Origin: Bagarius yarrelli | Taxonomy: Eukaryota; Chordata; Actinopteri; Siluriformes; Sisoridae | Length of the DNA stretch: 64,000 bases | Assembly: GCA_005784505.1 (NCBI GenBank) | Contig: VCAZ01000001.1 | Location: forward strand, 13,811,597-13,875,596 | Direction: 5' to 3' | Position numbers and translations under genes: made by a program | Notes under the pieces: generated by a model | Database searches by the model: none | What the model was told of the DNA's origin: nothing | What the model saw: the letters and a program-made list of their open reading frames with translations, nothing else | Shown: positions 13,322-26,134 of the stretch, piece after piece | How the letters are laid out: every line of letters begins with the position of its first letter | Numbering within the stretch: position 1 is the first letter of the stretch

Positions 13322-14544
13322 GCTGGGACCCAAGTTTGTGCCTGATCAACCCTGGCTGGGTCAACTGAGGGAGGGTGTCTGATGTTGTGAGACCTAAAAC
13401 ACCTGATGATCTCAGGAAACATCATTGATGATGTGTCCCAGGGCATCAAGAGATGTTTCTTTTTGTATAATATTTTAATTTTTATTTAATTGCAATACAT
13501 TAGCATTAGTGTAAGACAGAATTGAGTGATTGCGTTTTATTTTAGGCCTCATAAACAGTTAAATCAGGAGGACAAATGCTGCGCGGTTTACACTAATGCA
13601 ACACAAGGTTCAAAGTAGACTACAGAGTACAGAGTACATTCGTTATTAAAGCAGGTTTAAAAGAAAATAAGTCTGAGGAAAGTAAATTAGAAATTACTAT
13701 AGTAGTTTTAGGTATAGCAGATTCCATAAAATCAGAGTAGATCAAAAAAAGCAAAGATTAAATTAAAAGTACATTAAATTAGATTCTACTATTATACTAT
13801 TGGACTGGATTTTACTGAAAATTAGAAAATTATTACATTATTAAACCCCAATGCAGCATTTAATGTCATAATAAACATATTATTACTTAATGTTAATCCA
13901 TGTACAGCTTTTAACCAGGAATAAGATTGACATTTTAACAAGGTTTAAAGGAGACATGTTAAAGAGAATTTACAGGTCCTTATTTGGTGGTACTGAATAC
14001 ATTACTAAAAAACAAAATCAGCTTCTGCTTTGGTTAAAATGATGCGTACTAAAGATCTGTGGCCCGCTTGTATGTTGTTAATTAATTTAGCATGTGTAAA
14101 TGTGTGAGGTTATTGCAAATGGTGTAACTATTGCAGCGCATTAAGCACAAAAGGCTAATATTTGTGTGATAAGCATGAGACAGCAGACAAAGATAAAAAG
14201 TTTGATGCTAGAAACAGCATTACTGAAAGTAGCAATAAGCAAGCGATAGAGAATGAGAGAGAAAGAAAGAGAGAGAGAGAGTGGGGGTGGATAAAATAGC
14301 AACACTGTGAGACTTCTTCAATTAGTGTAGCAAATAAATACTTCGTCTCCACTTAAGAAAACCTGAAACTTAATCTCAGTAACAGTTTAGTACAATATGT
14401 TCAGGTAACTAATTATGGCTGCAGTAAATGATTATTTTGATAGCCCATTAATTAGAATGATTAATCTTCAATTATTTCATCTTAAGTAATTGGTTAAATT
14501 AAGTTATGCCTATAATTAAAACTAGAAAATCACTTTAGTTTATA

Positions 14545-14740
14545 GTGGGAAGTGGTGGCTTAGTGATTAAAGTGTTAGACTGATACCAGAAAGACCGGGG
14601 TTTAATTCTCAGCACCATCAAGCCACCGCTGTGGGCTCCAGAGCCAGACCCTTAACCGATTTTCTCAGTTGTATAAAAGAGATAAATGTAAGTCTCTTAC
14701 ATTTGGATAAGGGCGTCTGCCAAATGCTGTAAATGTAAAT
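14545..14740 (+). mobile_element. tRNA-derived SINE
   Basis: Same family as the copy at 6.06 kb: AGTGGTGGCTTAGTGATTAA head, decayed B box (GGGTTTAATTC), 3' module GGATAAGGGCGTCTGCCAAA ending in AAATGTAAAT. Confidence 0.85.
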
Positions 14741-15330
14741 CAAAAAATAAACTACTATTTCTAACTGAAAGTGACACTAGCACTGTTATTTAAAAAAAAA
14801 ATAAAATAAACATAACTGTGAGGTAGCAAAGCTGCTGCAAACATCCACATCACTGGGAGTGCAAATGCTTTTTTTTTGACTGAAAAAGGACCAAAAACGT
14901 ATCTATTATTTTATTGGCTTCTTTACAGCATAAATACAGCATATTTTCTTTACAGTTTGTTTAAGTTGTGTATCTTCTTCCGACTGAGCACTAAATAATA
15001 GGCTACAGCACCACACTTGTTAATGCTTTATTGCAGGCCCTCACATTTGGTCATATGAGATTATATTTGTAAAAAAAAAATAATTTTCAATGTCCACTAA
15101 TTGTTTCAACCCTTCTGGTTAACGGTGATTGTTCATTCGCTCATCATGCGCTCAGTATTTTTAACAGGCCTAACATAAATAAAACGCTAAGCTAATGTGA
15201 AAGTAGACGCAAAAGTAAGCAGTTGAGAGTCTTTTACAGCATTTAATACTTATATAAGCACAAATATTGGCTGCTGACACAGTTGAACAGTGCTCAGCCA
15301 TGCAGAACAAATAAATGAATGAATATAAGT

Positions 15331-15520
15331 TCGTGGTGGTAGTGCAGTAGTCAAGGTTTTAAAACGTTAACTGAAAAAATTTTGGGTTCAACTCCCAGCA
15401 CCACCAAGTTTCCACTGCTGGGCCCTTAGGCAAGGCCAATAACTCCCAATCGCTCTTTTGTATAAATAAGATAATCGTGAGTTGTGCTGGACAAGAGCAT
15501 CTGCCATATACCGTAAATGG
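15331..15520 (+). mobile_element. tRNA-derived SINE, diverged
   Basis: Head GTGGTGGTAGTGCAGTAGTC, B box GGGTTCAACTC, body CCACTGCTGGGCCCTTAGGC and a mutated 3' module (GACAAGAGCATCTGCCATAT). Older than the copies with intact modules. Confidence 0.75.
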
Positions 15521-16027
15521 GCATTTTAAATCAACCCCAAAAAGCACATAAACACACCCACAGGCCGTCCCATAGAGTAAAATGAAAGTATTAGAAATAT
15601 TAATTGTATCATAGTTATTGACAAGATTCATTAGTCAATTTTTATTTCACTTTCTAGCTCTCTCTCGCTCACACACACACACAACAAAAGTGTATACTGC
15701 AATCATAGAGACTAATAACCAAATAGCCAGCATTTGATTTTCCTTCTGGCCCTGAGGGCCCACCCCCGGGAAAGTCACTTTCACCTGTAGTTGAACAGAT
15801 AACTATAAATATCTAATAGCTTATGTTCTACTCTACATCTTTCTCTGATTAAAATACAGAAATCATTCATTTATTCACTAACCCACCTGCATGATTTTTA
15901 GAGGTTGGATAACCACATAGATGCATAGAATCCCCAGAAATCAGGATAAACCAAAATAACTGGTGCAGTGAGGTTGTAGAAAAGCCAATTTATCTTCTGA
16001 AACCACAAATGCAGTACATATGACTAA

Positions 16028-16210
16028 AGGTTCGTGGACAAATAGTCATTGTTACAACCTCCACACTTCTGGAAAGTTTGTCCACTAGACTGTGTTGTGT
16101 GACTGTGTGGATTTGTGTTCATTCAGCTACAATAGTATTAATGGTATCAGACATTTATGTTGGGTGAGGAGATCTGGGGGGCATATGGTGTTCCAGTTCC
16201 AAATCCTGGA
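16028..16210 (-). mobile_element. Terminal part of a Tc1-like element, minus strand
   Basis: The end AAAGGTTCGTGGACAAATAG resembles the family terminal repeat (CCAAAAGTTTGTGGACACC). It is followed by the reverse complement of the transposase 3' region (GACTGTGTGGATTTGTGTTC, ATTCAGCTACAATAGTATTA). Truncated inside the coding part. Confidence 0.6.
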
Positions 16211-17217
16211 AGAATTGAATTGAGGTTTTATTATAGAGTAAAAACACACTTTTATGGCATTTTCAGCTGCCAGAAAATACTAATTAAATACTTAAAAACC
16301 ATACATTTAACGTAAACTTTCTTATAAGCAATTAAGGAAATGTAATGCCTATCCCCTGTAGCTAGTGCTTAATGTTCCTATTATTCATATATACAATAAA
16401 ATAAATTGAATCTCCATGTTAGACATAAGACCTGTATGCTGTTCAAGGCTATACGTACGACATCCTAGGGTTCATATACTTTAACATAAACCAAACCAGC
16501 TGCTTTACTCTATGTATGTGTGTGTGTTTGCCTTAGTGAGTATTTTAAAGTGTATTATGAGACATTTGAGGTCAACAGATTCGGGACCAGTGACAACCAC
16601 ACAGCACTGAGGTCATGTGGACCTGGGATGTTATTCAGGATGGTAAACTTGATTCTTTTAGTTAGCCACTGCACAATTTCCCCTGTGTGTGATAAGAGAA
16701 ACAACATCTAACCCGGCTGCAGAGAACAAACATATAAGCCTCAAATACACTCTCACAGTAACAGGGCCAAGAAGCTCCACATCCATCCTGTATCCAACTG
16801 TATCAATGAACAGACTGAACACTTGCTATATGTGTAGTACAGGTTACATAAAGGGAACATTTTGAAAGTCTTGGATTTATAAGAATTACTATGCATGTAA
16901 TATAAACACCAATAAATTTTTTTGTACATTTACTACATACTCTTCAATAGATACACAGTGGATATATAGTCGGCAGAAATATCTGATTTTTATAACATAA
17001 AATGTCAGTTTTGTACCCTCAAGGTTTTATAACTAAGGGTGTGGCTGTTTTCTCTAATGAGCCAATTGCAGCACTGAAAAAGACAAAAGTACCGGGATCT
17101 GATCCATTCTATTTTAATCATCCTATTCCAGATTTGCTGTCACTGTTAGTCCTATAAAATCATGAAACGATTTTTGAGCATCACTATTTAGCCACAAAAT
17201 AATCTGGTTCAGGCACT

Positions 17218-17415
17218 GATATTGTGCAATGGAGCAGGAAGGGAGTTTGGGGTTCAGTCGGTGTTCCAGTTCATCCCAAAGATGTTCAGTGGGATTGAGT
17301 CAGAGTCAGGGTTCTGTACAGGACACTCCAGTTCTTTCACTCCAACAAGAACGCAGCATGTCTTCATAAAGAGCAGGGTCTTTTATATTGTCATGCTGGA
17401 ACAGTGTTTGTGAAA
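17218..17415 (-). mobile_element. Decayed Tc1/mariner-like fragment, minus strand
   Basis: The reverse complement contains CACTGTTCCAGCATGACAAT, GAATGTCC-type and CAGAACCCTGACTCTGACTC motifs, followed by CCACTGAACATCTTTGGGAT. It is one of the better-kept pieces but lacks the N-terminal half and both ends. Confidence 0.7.
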
Positions 17416-17999
17416 TAATATATATCCAACTGTATGCTTCAGACCTAAATTAATTTGTTGCATAAATTAAACATGTTTGCTTAGTTACAATCTCTTTGTG
17501 ATCAGTAGTGTGGCAGTCGAAACTTAATTCCGCATAGATTGTAAGCAAATTCCATGCTTTACGATGTTAAAAGAATGTGTTTGTGCTATTTTGTATTAAA
17601 TTGAATATCTAAGACTGAGTCAGACAAGATTAAACAAACGAGCGTTCAATGTGAAACAGAATTCTTTTTTTCAGGAGAGGTGACTATGTAAGCATTAATT
17701 TCGAGTCATACAGTCACGGATGAGGTTGTTGCTGCTGTAGGGAATTCAGTTCCCTTTGTTTAAAAGATGCCTACTATGCAAATCCTTTACCAAAAACTCT
17801 GCCTAAAGTTTAATTAATTTTAAGAGCAGTTAAAGTACAAATCACAAGTTTTCTTTTTGTAATATTTGAGTATTTAAGGTTGATATACTAGTGGTGAACT
17901 TGTAAGTGTACTATTTTAAAACATATTTACACTAAATTAGGCACTTTTCGGTTTATTATAGTATTAAAGTTAAATATATTTGTACTGCAACTAGACTCA

Positions 18000-18240
18000 A
18001 ATGGTTAGCGCGCCGAGTTCTTGAGCTGAAGACCAGGACGACCTGGGTTTAAGCCCCACCACCACCAGCCAGTCACTGTTGGGTCCTTGAGCAATTCCTT
18101 TAACCCTTCCTGCTCTAGGGGCGCTGTATCATAGCTGACCCTGTGCTATGACCCCAACTTACTAAGATGAGACATGACAAGAAACAAATTTCACTGTGCT
18201 CTAAAAAGTATATGTGACAAAATAAAGGCATTAAGACTGA
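18000..18240 (+). mobile_element. tRNA-derived SINE, second subfamily
   Basis: B box-like GGGTTTAAGCC, then GTCACTGTTGGGTCCTTGAG and the distinctive tail GCGCTGTATCATAGCTGACC, CTGTGCTATGACCCCAAC and TTTCACTGTGCTCTAAAAAG. The tail differs from the main SINE group in this window. Confidence 0.7.
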
Positions 18241-19287
18241 AAACTGTGCTGTAAGTCAATAAAGATACTAAACTTTTTAAAGCAGTGACTTGAGTAGAAT
18301 TTATTCACTCTTATTTAAGTCATATTATTTTTCAGTATTTCTACATGAACTCATGTAAAATATTACTCAAGTATAATTATTTTCAGTAATCGTTCCACCA
18401 TTGTTTAAAATAAATACACTAACAGTACACCTAAATATTTTTTTTTGTAACAGTTGTTTTCCGGTAGGCACCACAAACTCAGGCAAAGGGTCATATCCTG
18501 TCTATACTGTATATGATGTCTCTGTACAGCTCAGTCAAAGAGAGGTTGCCACTATGAATACATTCTCTGAGCTAAGATGCAAGACATGTGTGCTCGGTTA
18601 CAGAGTAAGTCGAAGTGACGGCTGACTCATCTTTACTCAGAGTCATGTCATAAAGGATGCTGGCATCTGACACGGGAGTATACACCCTTATTATTATTAA
18701 CATGACTTATATAAATTCTAGCTCAGGAACCGAGCACAGAACAACAGCTGTGTAAATGCCTTGAGTTATTCAACAGGCTGTCTGCAGCAGAAGATAAAAC
18801 CTATGTAAATGTAATCATTTTTAAACTCTACATTGTGACACACTCTCAATTGGCTGAGTCTCTAGCAAATTGAAAAGAAAAATGATTCCATACAGCCTGT
18901 GTTCTATTTTCGATATTATCAGTTGGCACTAAGGTGAGAAAAAGAAAGAGGTCCAGTTCTATACCTGAGTTAATGAAGGCTGCAGAGGGTCGTTTTTGCT
19001 GTCTCCCCCTGGACACAGCTTTCATTAAGGCTCTGACAGAATGAGGAGAAAGAGATATTGAGGGGAAAAGTCGAATGAAAAAAAAGTGAGCGAATCCGAG
19101 TCAGTCAGGTTTGTCTGCAGAGTGACAAGAGTCTCAGTTTTCTGTCTGCTGTAAATCAACTCACTACAGTTGATTCGGTTTAATTATCTACATTCACAGA
19201 AAGCATATAATTCACTTATGTGCGTACTTTGACATCTATTTTCATCTAAACACTGATCTAATGCTTTACATCTATTCTCTATATTCA

Positions 19288-19470
19288 CTATATGGCCAAA
19301 ATGATGTGCACCCCTTTAAACACTTGTGGGTCTCCACCAAAAACTGTTTCTGAAGCATACAGTTATCCTGAATTTCTTTGTATGTTGTAGCATTACATTA
19401 TTCCTTTACTAGAACTAAGAGACTGTTCCAGCTTGAAAATGTCCATGTACACTGCGAAGACATGGTGAGT
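19288..19470 (+). mobile_element. Tc1-like non-autonomous remnant with terminal repeat
   Basis: Begins CTATATGGCCAAAATGATGT, matching the family terminal repeat, and continues with an internally deleted transposase fragment (GAGACTGTTCCAGCTTGAAA, TGTCCATGTACACTGCGAAG). Confidence 0.6.
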
Positions 19471-19852
19471 CCTGCATAGATCTCTAACCTCACCCATGTG
19501 CTAATCAGATTATCCACATACTTCTATCCATGAATTGTCTCTCTTCTTTTTCTCTTCTATTTTTCAGGATTTATCTTTCACTTGTTCACAGGGGTGCCTG
19601 GATGTGTTTAGTCAAATTAAAGTGACAAAAATTTCTCTCTCTCTCTGTGTCTCTCTCCCTCTATTGATTTCTCTCTCACTCTCTCTATCTGTCTGTCTTT
19701 CAGCCTTCCGTGCCTTTGCTTTTGTTTCTTCTCAGTGTCAACCTCACTGCTGCTATATTCAGGGTCCTTCATGATCTTCTGTCGTCAGTGCTGCATTCCA
19801 GTGCCCTCTGCTGGTTAGAAATTAAATTGAATCACTTACTTTTTGTAACAAA

Positions 19853-19854
19853 GG

Positions 19855-19948
<94 letters not shown>

Positions 19949-20012
19949 CACTGCATTTCATTGGCTCTGTACACGTACCTTACACAATGACAATGAAGTT
20001 GAATATATATTT
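19853..20012 (+). repeat. (GATA)n microsatellite and LINE-like tail
   Basis: About 23 perfect TAGA/GATA units to 19,948, then TGCATTTCATTGGCTCTGTA and ACAATGACAATGAAGTTGAA, which resemble the end of a fish LINE. The repeat probably grew from the retroposon's short tail repeat. Confidence 0.7.
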
Positions 20013-20561
20013 TTTTTAGAACTACAATGTATCTACCACTGTTTTATAAAATCAGCTTTCTCATTGTTACTGCAGCAACCGTGTCACACAGAAGAGAAAA
20101 CTACCAGCAAATTAACCTAATTAAAAGGTACATTAAGTAAGGTCAGTCTTTTTTCTTTTTCTCTATAAAATTAGGATGAAAATTAATGTGGGGTTAAAAT
20201 TCTGAATGTTCATAAAGGCCCATCCACAAAATTTTTGATAAAACATAAAACGGAGTGCCTTTAAAAAGATTGAAAGGAGGGGCATGCAGTCACATACAAA
20301 AGTAATCAACCAACAAACCATTACTGTTTTATTAATCGATATTGCATGTGAAATTAGTCATCTTTAACAGTTAAGTGGGGTTCCAATTTGTTTTTTGTTT
20401 TTAATACATCTCAAACTCAAGCATTATGTCCTCATTTACGGTGTTGAAAGATGTCCAAATTTAGATCTCTGAGAGTTAGTGGCTTTGTGAACTTCTACTA
20501 ATTACCTTAACATTTTACTCTAGGATCTTTTTTTTCCCTAGGAAATGTATTCTAATAAAAT

Positions 20562-20730
20562 TTAGGCATTTGACAGATGCCCTTATCCAGAGCGACTAAC
20601 ATTTATCTCTTTGCTTTTTATTTAACTGAGCAGTTAATGGTTGAGGGCCTTGTGCAGGGGTTTAGCAGTAGCATCTTGGTGTAGGAACCATGATTACCAA
20701 TCTGAAATCCGACACCTTAACAGCCCTGGG
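20562..20730 (-). mobile_element. tRNA-derived SINE, minus strand
   Basis: The + strand reads GCATTTGACAGATGCCCTTA then TCCAGAGCGACT, the reverse of the 3' module, followed by GAGGGCCTTGTGCAGGGG and a decayed tRNA-like head (CCGACACCTTAACAGCCC). Confidence 0.75.
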
Positions 20731-21578
20731 TGACAGCAGGTGCATTTATCAAAAACAAGCATTTAGAATTTATTACTTTAAAAAACATCAAAAAAAGATT
20801 TAATACTGTAAATGAAGAAAACATTAAAATAACATTAAAATCTCATTATAATTCCTAAACTAATTACAATACAATCATTTATCACTTAAAATACAATTGG
20901 AATGATTCAAAAGAATCGGTTCAAGTTGCACCTGTTGAAACTACCCGATTAAATACCCAGGCTTACTCAGAGCGGCTCGACATAAATAAATCAACTGAAA
21001 ACGATGGGAAAGTGGCCTTGACGTATTCTAATGATGTGTGTTACTTCATTTCCTGCTAAACAGTCTGTGAAGTGGTTTATAAGAGCACAGAGACACTGCG
21101 CACAGCCTAAAATAGAAAGTCTGTGATTTAGAACAATAATTTTGTTTTTCCTCACTTTTTGGCTCCTAGTCATTAGATCAACCACGGCTGTGTGTCTAAT
21201 ATAGAGAAATAGATAAATCTCTAAATCATGACTTTTGGAAATTTCTGGCTTAAAACTAAAAAATCCGACTTGGTGCTAATGGGTAAGAGAAATGGTATAA
21301 AAAAAAAAGTTGCCCTTTTTATGCTGCATCTGCTGCATTAAGCTTCTGACTTTGATGGATTGTCCTAGTTTCTCTCTTTCTCTCCTTGCCTGCCTCTCTC
21401 GCAGGTTCCTAAATATCTTTCGCTTTAATTATTCGTCTGGTTTCAGCAGGATTTATTTGCTGCACTTTATTTGCTAGTAAATCACCCCTGTTATTAATTT
21501 GTGAAGCTTGAGCTGAACAGATCGCTGCAGCTGACTGTGCAATGCATTATTGTGCTATGCAGTCCCCGTCTCACTCAT

Positions 21579-21604
<26 letters not shown>
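21579..21604. repeat. (CA)n microsatellite
   Basis: Thirteen CA units, uninterrupted. Confidence 0.85.
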
Positions 21605-21610
<6 letters not shown>

Positions 21611-21909
21611 ACATAAACACATTTTGGAGTCAATACAGACTCAGGTCATCATATTGTGACAGACCCTGTCAGCAGAAGGCCAGGTGAATTCTGGAGCTCA
21701 AGCAGCACACAGTAGGAATAAAAATACACCATAGGGTAAAGTTCATAAAGACTGACACTGAAAACCTTTAGCAGACAGCCTTAACCAGAATGACACAGCA
21801 GATAAGGTTTAATAACTTTATTTTCTAACCCCTTTATTCCCTAAACCCTTTATTCAGAGTTTCAGCCAATACTTCTAGTCATATCGCATGTCTTGAGAGT
21901 TAGGGAAGA

Positions 21910-22035
21910 AACCAGGGGCAGTGGTGGTGCAAGGTTTAAGGTGTTGGATTGCTAATTGGAAGATCGGGGTTTAAGTCCACTGCTGGTGTCCCTGAGCAAG
22001 GACCATAACCCCAACCCCATTCCCCACGGCCAATA
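21910..22035 (+). mobile_element. tRNA-derived SINE, 5' part only
   Basis: Head GGCAGTGGTGGTGCAAGGTT, B box GGGTTTAAGTC, and a body with a deletion (CACTGCTGGTGTCCCTGAGC, AAGGACCATAACC). No 3' module. Confidence 0.65.
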
Positions 22036-22797
22036 CAAAACCACATGGGGTTTTTTTTATCACATTTTTAGCAACTTAGGTCTATTACACATAGTGTGAA
22101 TATGTGTAATTAGAATAAAAATTACATGTTGGAATACTTCCATAATGATGAACTGAGTATATGCAATACTGTAAGTTGCTGTAAGTCTTTTGAGATAGAC
22201 TTTGGGTGTGCATGGTGCTTGTTAACAAATTTACAAATGCGCACCACATTTAAAGAAATCATGTCCTCCACTTACAAAATGCTTTACGGTGAAATTAACT
22301 TGCTTGTAAGAGTAGTGTGTCTGGTGAGAAATGTGTTATCATTTATTGGAAGCGTTGCTGCACTCTGAGAGCCTCAGATATTGTTTCTGGGGAGATCATA
22401 AAAGTGTTCCCTTAGACCACATGAATTAATTAGAGCGCTCCATGCACCGCTTGCTTCCTCTTCCTCCCTGTGGTTCTTTTCTTTCATCTCTTTTATAATA
22501 AAGGAAGAAAGTAATTACGCAGGAATGCTCTGCAACTAAACTGGAGGCCTTCTCATGTACGGATACACATCTTTCCCTGGCATGTGCATACACTATGCAG
22601 CATAAGGTATGTGTTTATAACAACCGCAAACAGAAAATGAATCTGGAATCTTAACAAGCTTAACAAATAAATACAGATTTAATGGTCAGGGTTGCACTCT
22701 GTTTTGGCCATGTAGTGTACATGTATAGACAAACAACACCAAAGAGGACATAACTACATAATGATACCACATTATATGGCAAATGTTCTTTTTCAGA

Positions 22798-22890
22798 GTA
22801 ACTGATATAAGGGCCTTGCTCAGGGGCCCAGCAGTGGTACCGGAACTCGAACCCTGATTTTTTGCCTAGCAGTCCAACACATTAAATTCA
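22798..22890 (-). mobile_element. tRNA-derived SINE, 5' part, minus strand
   Basis: GGGCCTTGCTCAGGGGCCCA, then ACTCGAACCCTGATT and CAGTCCAACACATTAA: body, B box and head in reverse. The 3' module is missing. Confidence 0.65.
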
Positions 22891-23009
22891 AAAATTGGTT
22901 ATTAAATTATATTAATTTTTTCCCCCAACAGTCTTTTTTCTTTATTTTGTAGTGTTTCTCTTGCTGCACTGCTTCCAGTACGTGTATGTGAATGTTAGAT
23001 TTTTTGTCC

Positions 23010-23168
23010 AATCAGATTTTAGTTTCTATGTGCTGCCATGTTAATATAATCTGCCCAAAGCCTTCAGAATCAGTAGTGCTGCCCATGTAACTTAAACTAT
23101 ATTAGTAGTTACAGATTGCTAATTGGTTAATATTATTAAAGACTGTTTCTTTTACCAATCAGATTTCA
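23010..23168 (-). mobile_element. Inverted partial copy of the element at 12.8-13.3 kb
   Basis: Its reverse complement matches 13,180-13,290 over AATCTGATTGGT, AAAGAAACAGTC, AATATAGTTTAA and CAGCACTACTGATTCT through GGGCAGATTA. The ends are missing or decayed. Confidence 0.6.
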
Positions 23169-23172
23169 AGTC

Positions 23173-23350
23173 TGCCTCCCGAAAGAATCAGAATCAGAAA
23201 GAGCTTTATTGGCAAGTAGGTTTGCACTTTAAAGGAAATTGTTTTGGTAACAGGAGCTTTCAGATGCGCATTTTTACATAAGATAGAAATAAAAACGTAA
23301 TAATAAAAAAAAGAGAGTAACAAGTTATTGCACATATTTTCAGATTTCAA
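23173..23350 (+). mobile_element. LINE-derived 3' fragment
   Basis: AGAATCAGAATCAGAAAGAG then CTTTATTGGCAAGTAGGTTT and GGAAATTGTTTTGGTAACAG form a frequent fish retroposon segment. Only this piece is present. Confidence 0.45.
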
Positions 23351-23664
23351 GCTTTTTATACATAGGACAGAGGAATATTGGGGGGAGGGGGGGTGTAGAG
23401 AGCGAGCGGTGGGCCCGGAAAGGACCCAAGCCGGACACATCCACAATGCAGGACAAATTAACTTACAAACAAATCCGTTTTCAAGGCGAACAGTGTTACT
23501 GTTTTACACATACTACACTTTTTATTCCCGAAAAAGTTGTGTTTATTATAAAAATATGCATAGTGAAATCAGTCACTGAAACAAGATCACTACTGGCACA
23601 ACTAAAGGCCCTAGACATATATCTCAGTTAAAGCACTGCATGTATGTATGTCTACCTGTCTATC

Positions 23665-23679
23665 TATCTACTCTACTTC

Positions 23680-23716
<37 letters not shown>

Positions 23717-23728
23717 GTGTGTGTGTGT
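23665..23728. repeat. (TCTG)n/(TG)n compound microsatellite
   Basis: TCTA units, then about nine CTGT units, then (GT)n. It lies directly upstream of the likely hmg20a promoter. Confidence 0.85.
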
Positions 23729-23759
23729 TATTTCTAATACATAATAATAATCAAAATTC

Positions 23760-24560
23760 AGCCTTCAAAACTGAAGCGTTTTTGCCGCATGAGGGCGCTA
23801 AAGAGTCGGTCATTTGTTCAGGTAATACAGGGTTTTCCGACAAGACGTGACCAGATCTCGCAGTCTCGAAAAATCCCTCCGCCAGGTAAAGTAGTTATCT
23901 CTAATAAAGGCTGTTTGTATTTTTTAACTCTCTATTATCAGGTTATTAACAGTGCTAAGTTTTCATAATACGATATTAAAGATAAATTCTAAACATAGAT
24001 AGCAAAATTAATATTTCACCGCACAAATGAATCTCATCGCACCGGAACACCGCTCGTTTTGCATGCCTGTCGCGATGTGATGACGTACACTGTCTGGTTA
24101 ATTGCATTGTTTGTGCAATTTGCCTTCTGTAGAATCTGTCATAAGTAATTTAGGGTGAATCGAATCACAGGTCAGTATCATAATCCTTTTTTTTTTTTGA
24201 GTCGAAATAACCGTGTATTACCTTGTGCGTTCTTTAACTAAAATAATAATACTTTACCGATGAGGTTCTGTGGTTTTGCTAGGTGTTGCTAACACGGCAC
24301 GCTAACTTCTCCGGTTCAATCGCATTTGGCTCATCTTTAAGTGTAGAGTGTACTTAATAGGGTGCAGACGCTGTATGTTGACGCACCTAGTGTGTATGTA
24401 GGTAATATGTGGGCGTTTGGAACACCACCGGGAAGAGATTCACTGTGCTTTGTGTTGTGAGGTTTAACGGCAGGTTTCTTATTGTGGGGAAGCGTTAAAC
24501 TTTAAGCGATTACAGTACTAAAGGACTTCTGTACACAATTTACAAGTTCTTGGTAAGAGA
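23760..24560 (+). promoter_or_regulatory. Likely hmg20a promoter and non-coding exon 1
   Basis: CpG dinucleotides are clearly more frequent here than on either side (for example around 23,780-23,885 and 24,035-24,090). A CRE-like TGATGACGTA lies near 24,077. Two good splice donors are present, CGCCAG|gtaaag at 23,886 and TTCTTG|gtaaga at 24,553, either of which could end a 5' untranslated exon spliced to 26,444. I see no TATA box in a clear place. The exact start site cannot be set from sequence alone. Confidence 0.5.
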
Positions 24561-25254
24561 TAAACACAATGGAGGACTTGTGTTGCTATTTATTTAAGTT
24601 AACTAATAAAGAATGTGTGTAATGAGGTTTATGTACATTAAGATGTTTTCTACTTTATTTACTTAACTCTATATATAAAGCCACACTGTATATCCAGTAG
24701 ATTTACATAGTCAGAGCTTTAGATTGATGGCAGAAGCTTTGGAATCTTGACTGTTATTGGTCGAAGGGCTGTATGACTGACATGTAAAGCAACCAATCAC
24801 AGCTCGTTTGGTTTAGCATTACGTTTTAAAAATGTAAAAAATAATAATAATAATAATGAGTCTTTATGAACTTTACATCATTTGGAGAACCCAGTGTTTA
24901 ACTGATTCTCATAAGTGCTTATTGTTACAGCTGTAAACACACTTACACTTATAGAATTTGTCAGACACCCTTTTCCAAAGCTACTTTTATAAATCATTTT
25001 TCAGGAAGAGAACTTGAGATGAACCAGACTCAAGAGGGAACCCATCCTCATCTGGGTGACACTGAATATTTGTTATAGCTTATAGTAATAGAGATCAAAT
25101 GTAATGTTAACTGTAGCCTTGGGTCAGCTGAGCAAAGTGAGTCCCGATCAGTATCAGTAGTTTAGCACCATAACCACTAATCCTTAATTTTTTTCAAATC
25201 CTAGAAAAGTGTTGTGCCATATGCATCAGCTGTATAGTCAACTGTGACGATCAC

Positions 25255-25450
25255 AATTGTGTGTTTCCTGAAAAAGACTTCCACTACACCCATTTATGAA
25301 CCGACTTCATGTTGCTTCTTTGGTGCACATGGCGCATTATCATGCTGAAACAGTCTTGAGGGTCTTTACTTTAGTGGGGGGGAAAAATGTAGTCAATCTT
25401 AGGAACAGTTGTATATAGGTGTGATTTTAAGGTGTCCACAAACTTTTGGT
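25255..25450 (-). mobile_element. Tc1-like non-autonomous remnant, minus strand
   Basis: The right end AAGGTGTCCACAAACTTTTG is the terminal repeat of the same family. Inside lies the reverse complement of the HDN-type transposase part (GCGCATTATCATGCTGAAAC). Located in the first intron of hmg20a. Confidence 0.6.
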
Positions 25451-26134
25451 CAGCTCATGGCTGGTCACACTGCACTTCACCCTGAGTTAAATCATTATCT
25501 CTAAACAACAACCACAAAGCATTGGCTGAAAATATGATACATAGGACACAAAATTCTAACACCTAATGATGCCCCTACAACATGACACTGAGCTGTGATT
25601 GGTTGATTTACATGTCAGTCAGATGCCCTCTTGGTTAATGGAGTGAAGACCTGCTGTCAGTCTAACACTCGTCAGGCTACACGAAACTGACATCAACTTA
25701 AACTTTAATCCAACCCAGGTAGAGAAACATGTGCTTTAATATTACATGCTTTATGTACATATTGTAATACATTTTCAGAAAATATTGCTACGTAATGTAA
25801 TATTACATGCTACATCACAGAAACCAAGAAAACATGTAAAGAAGCCAGTTGGACAAAAAGGAGATTATTTTTACAGCTATGGTCTGAATTTTGGTTTTGT
25901 TTTCTTGCCATTGTGTTTCAGGGGGTTCATACAGTCACAGCAAATAGCATAGCGACAATTTTTTCTTCTTTGTGATTACACAAAAGCTACATTTTCTCTA
26001 ACAAGCTGTTAGACTGTACAACTCAACAGTTTAACTACAGATGCACATAACTGTAAATACTTTTAGATTTTTAAAAATGTTTATCGTAAATTGTTTTTAT
26101 TTCTCACAATTTGCACTTTTCTATTGCACATTTT

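Larger units (their letters stand above)
1..23759. other. Left intergenic region, no supported gene
   Basis: Apart from the listed SINEs, Tc1-like relics, hAT-like element and microsatellites, I see no coding exon with convincing homology. Larger stretches without features I can name: 1-1205, 1741-3527, 3861-6056 (except the minus-strand frame at 4.5 kb), 6248-7458, 7641-8712, 8783-10245 (including a T/C-rich tract at about 8955-9090), 11061-12782, 13322-14544, 16211-17217, 18241-19287 and 20731-21909. The DNA is AT-rich with stops in all frames. Confidence 0.7.
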
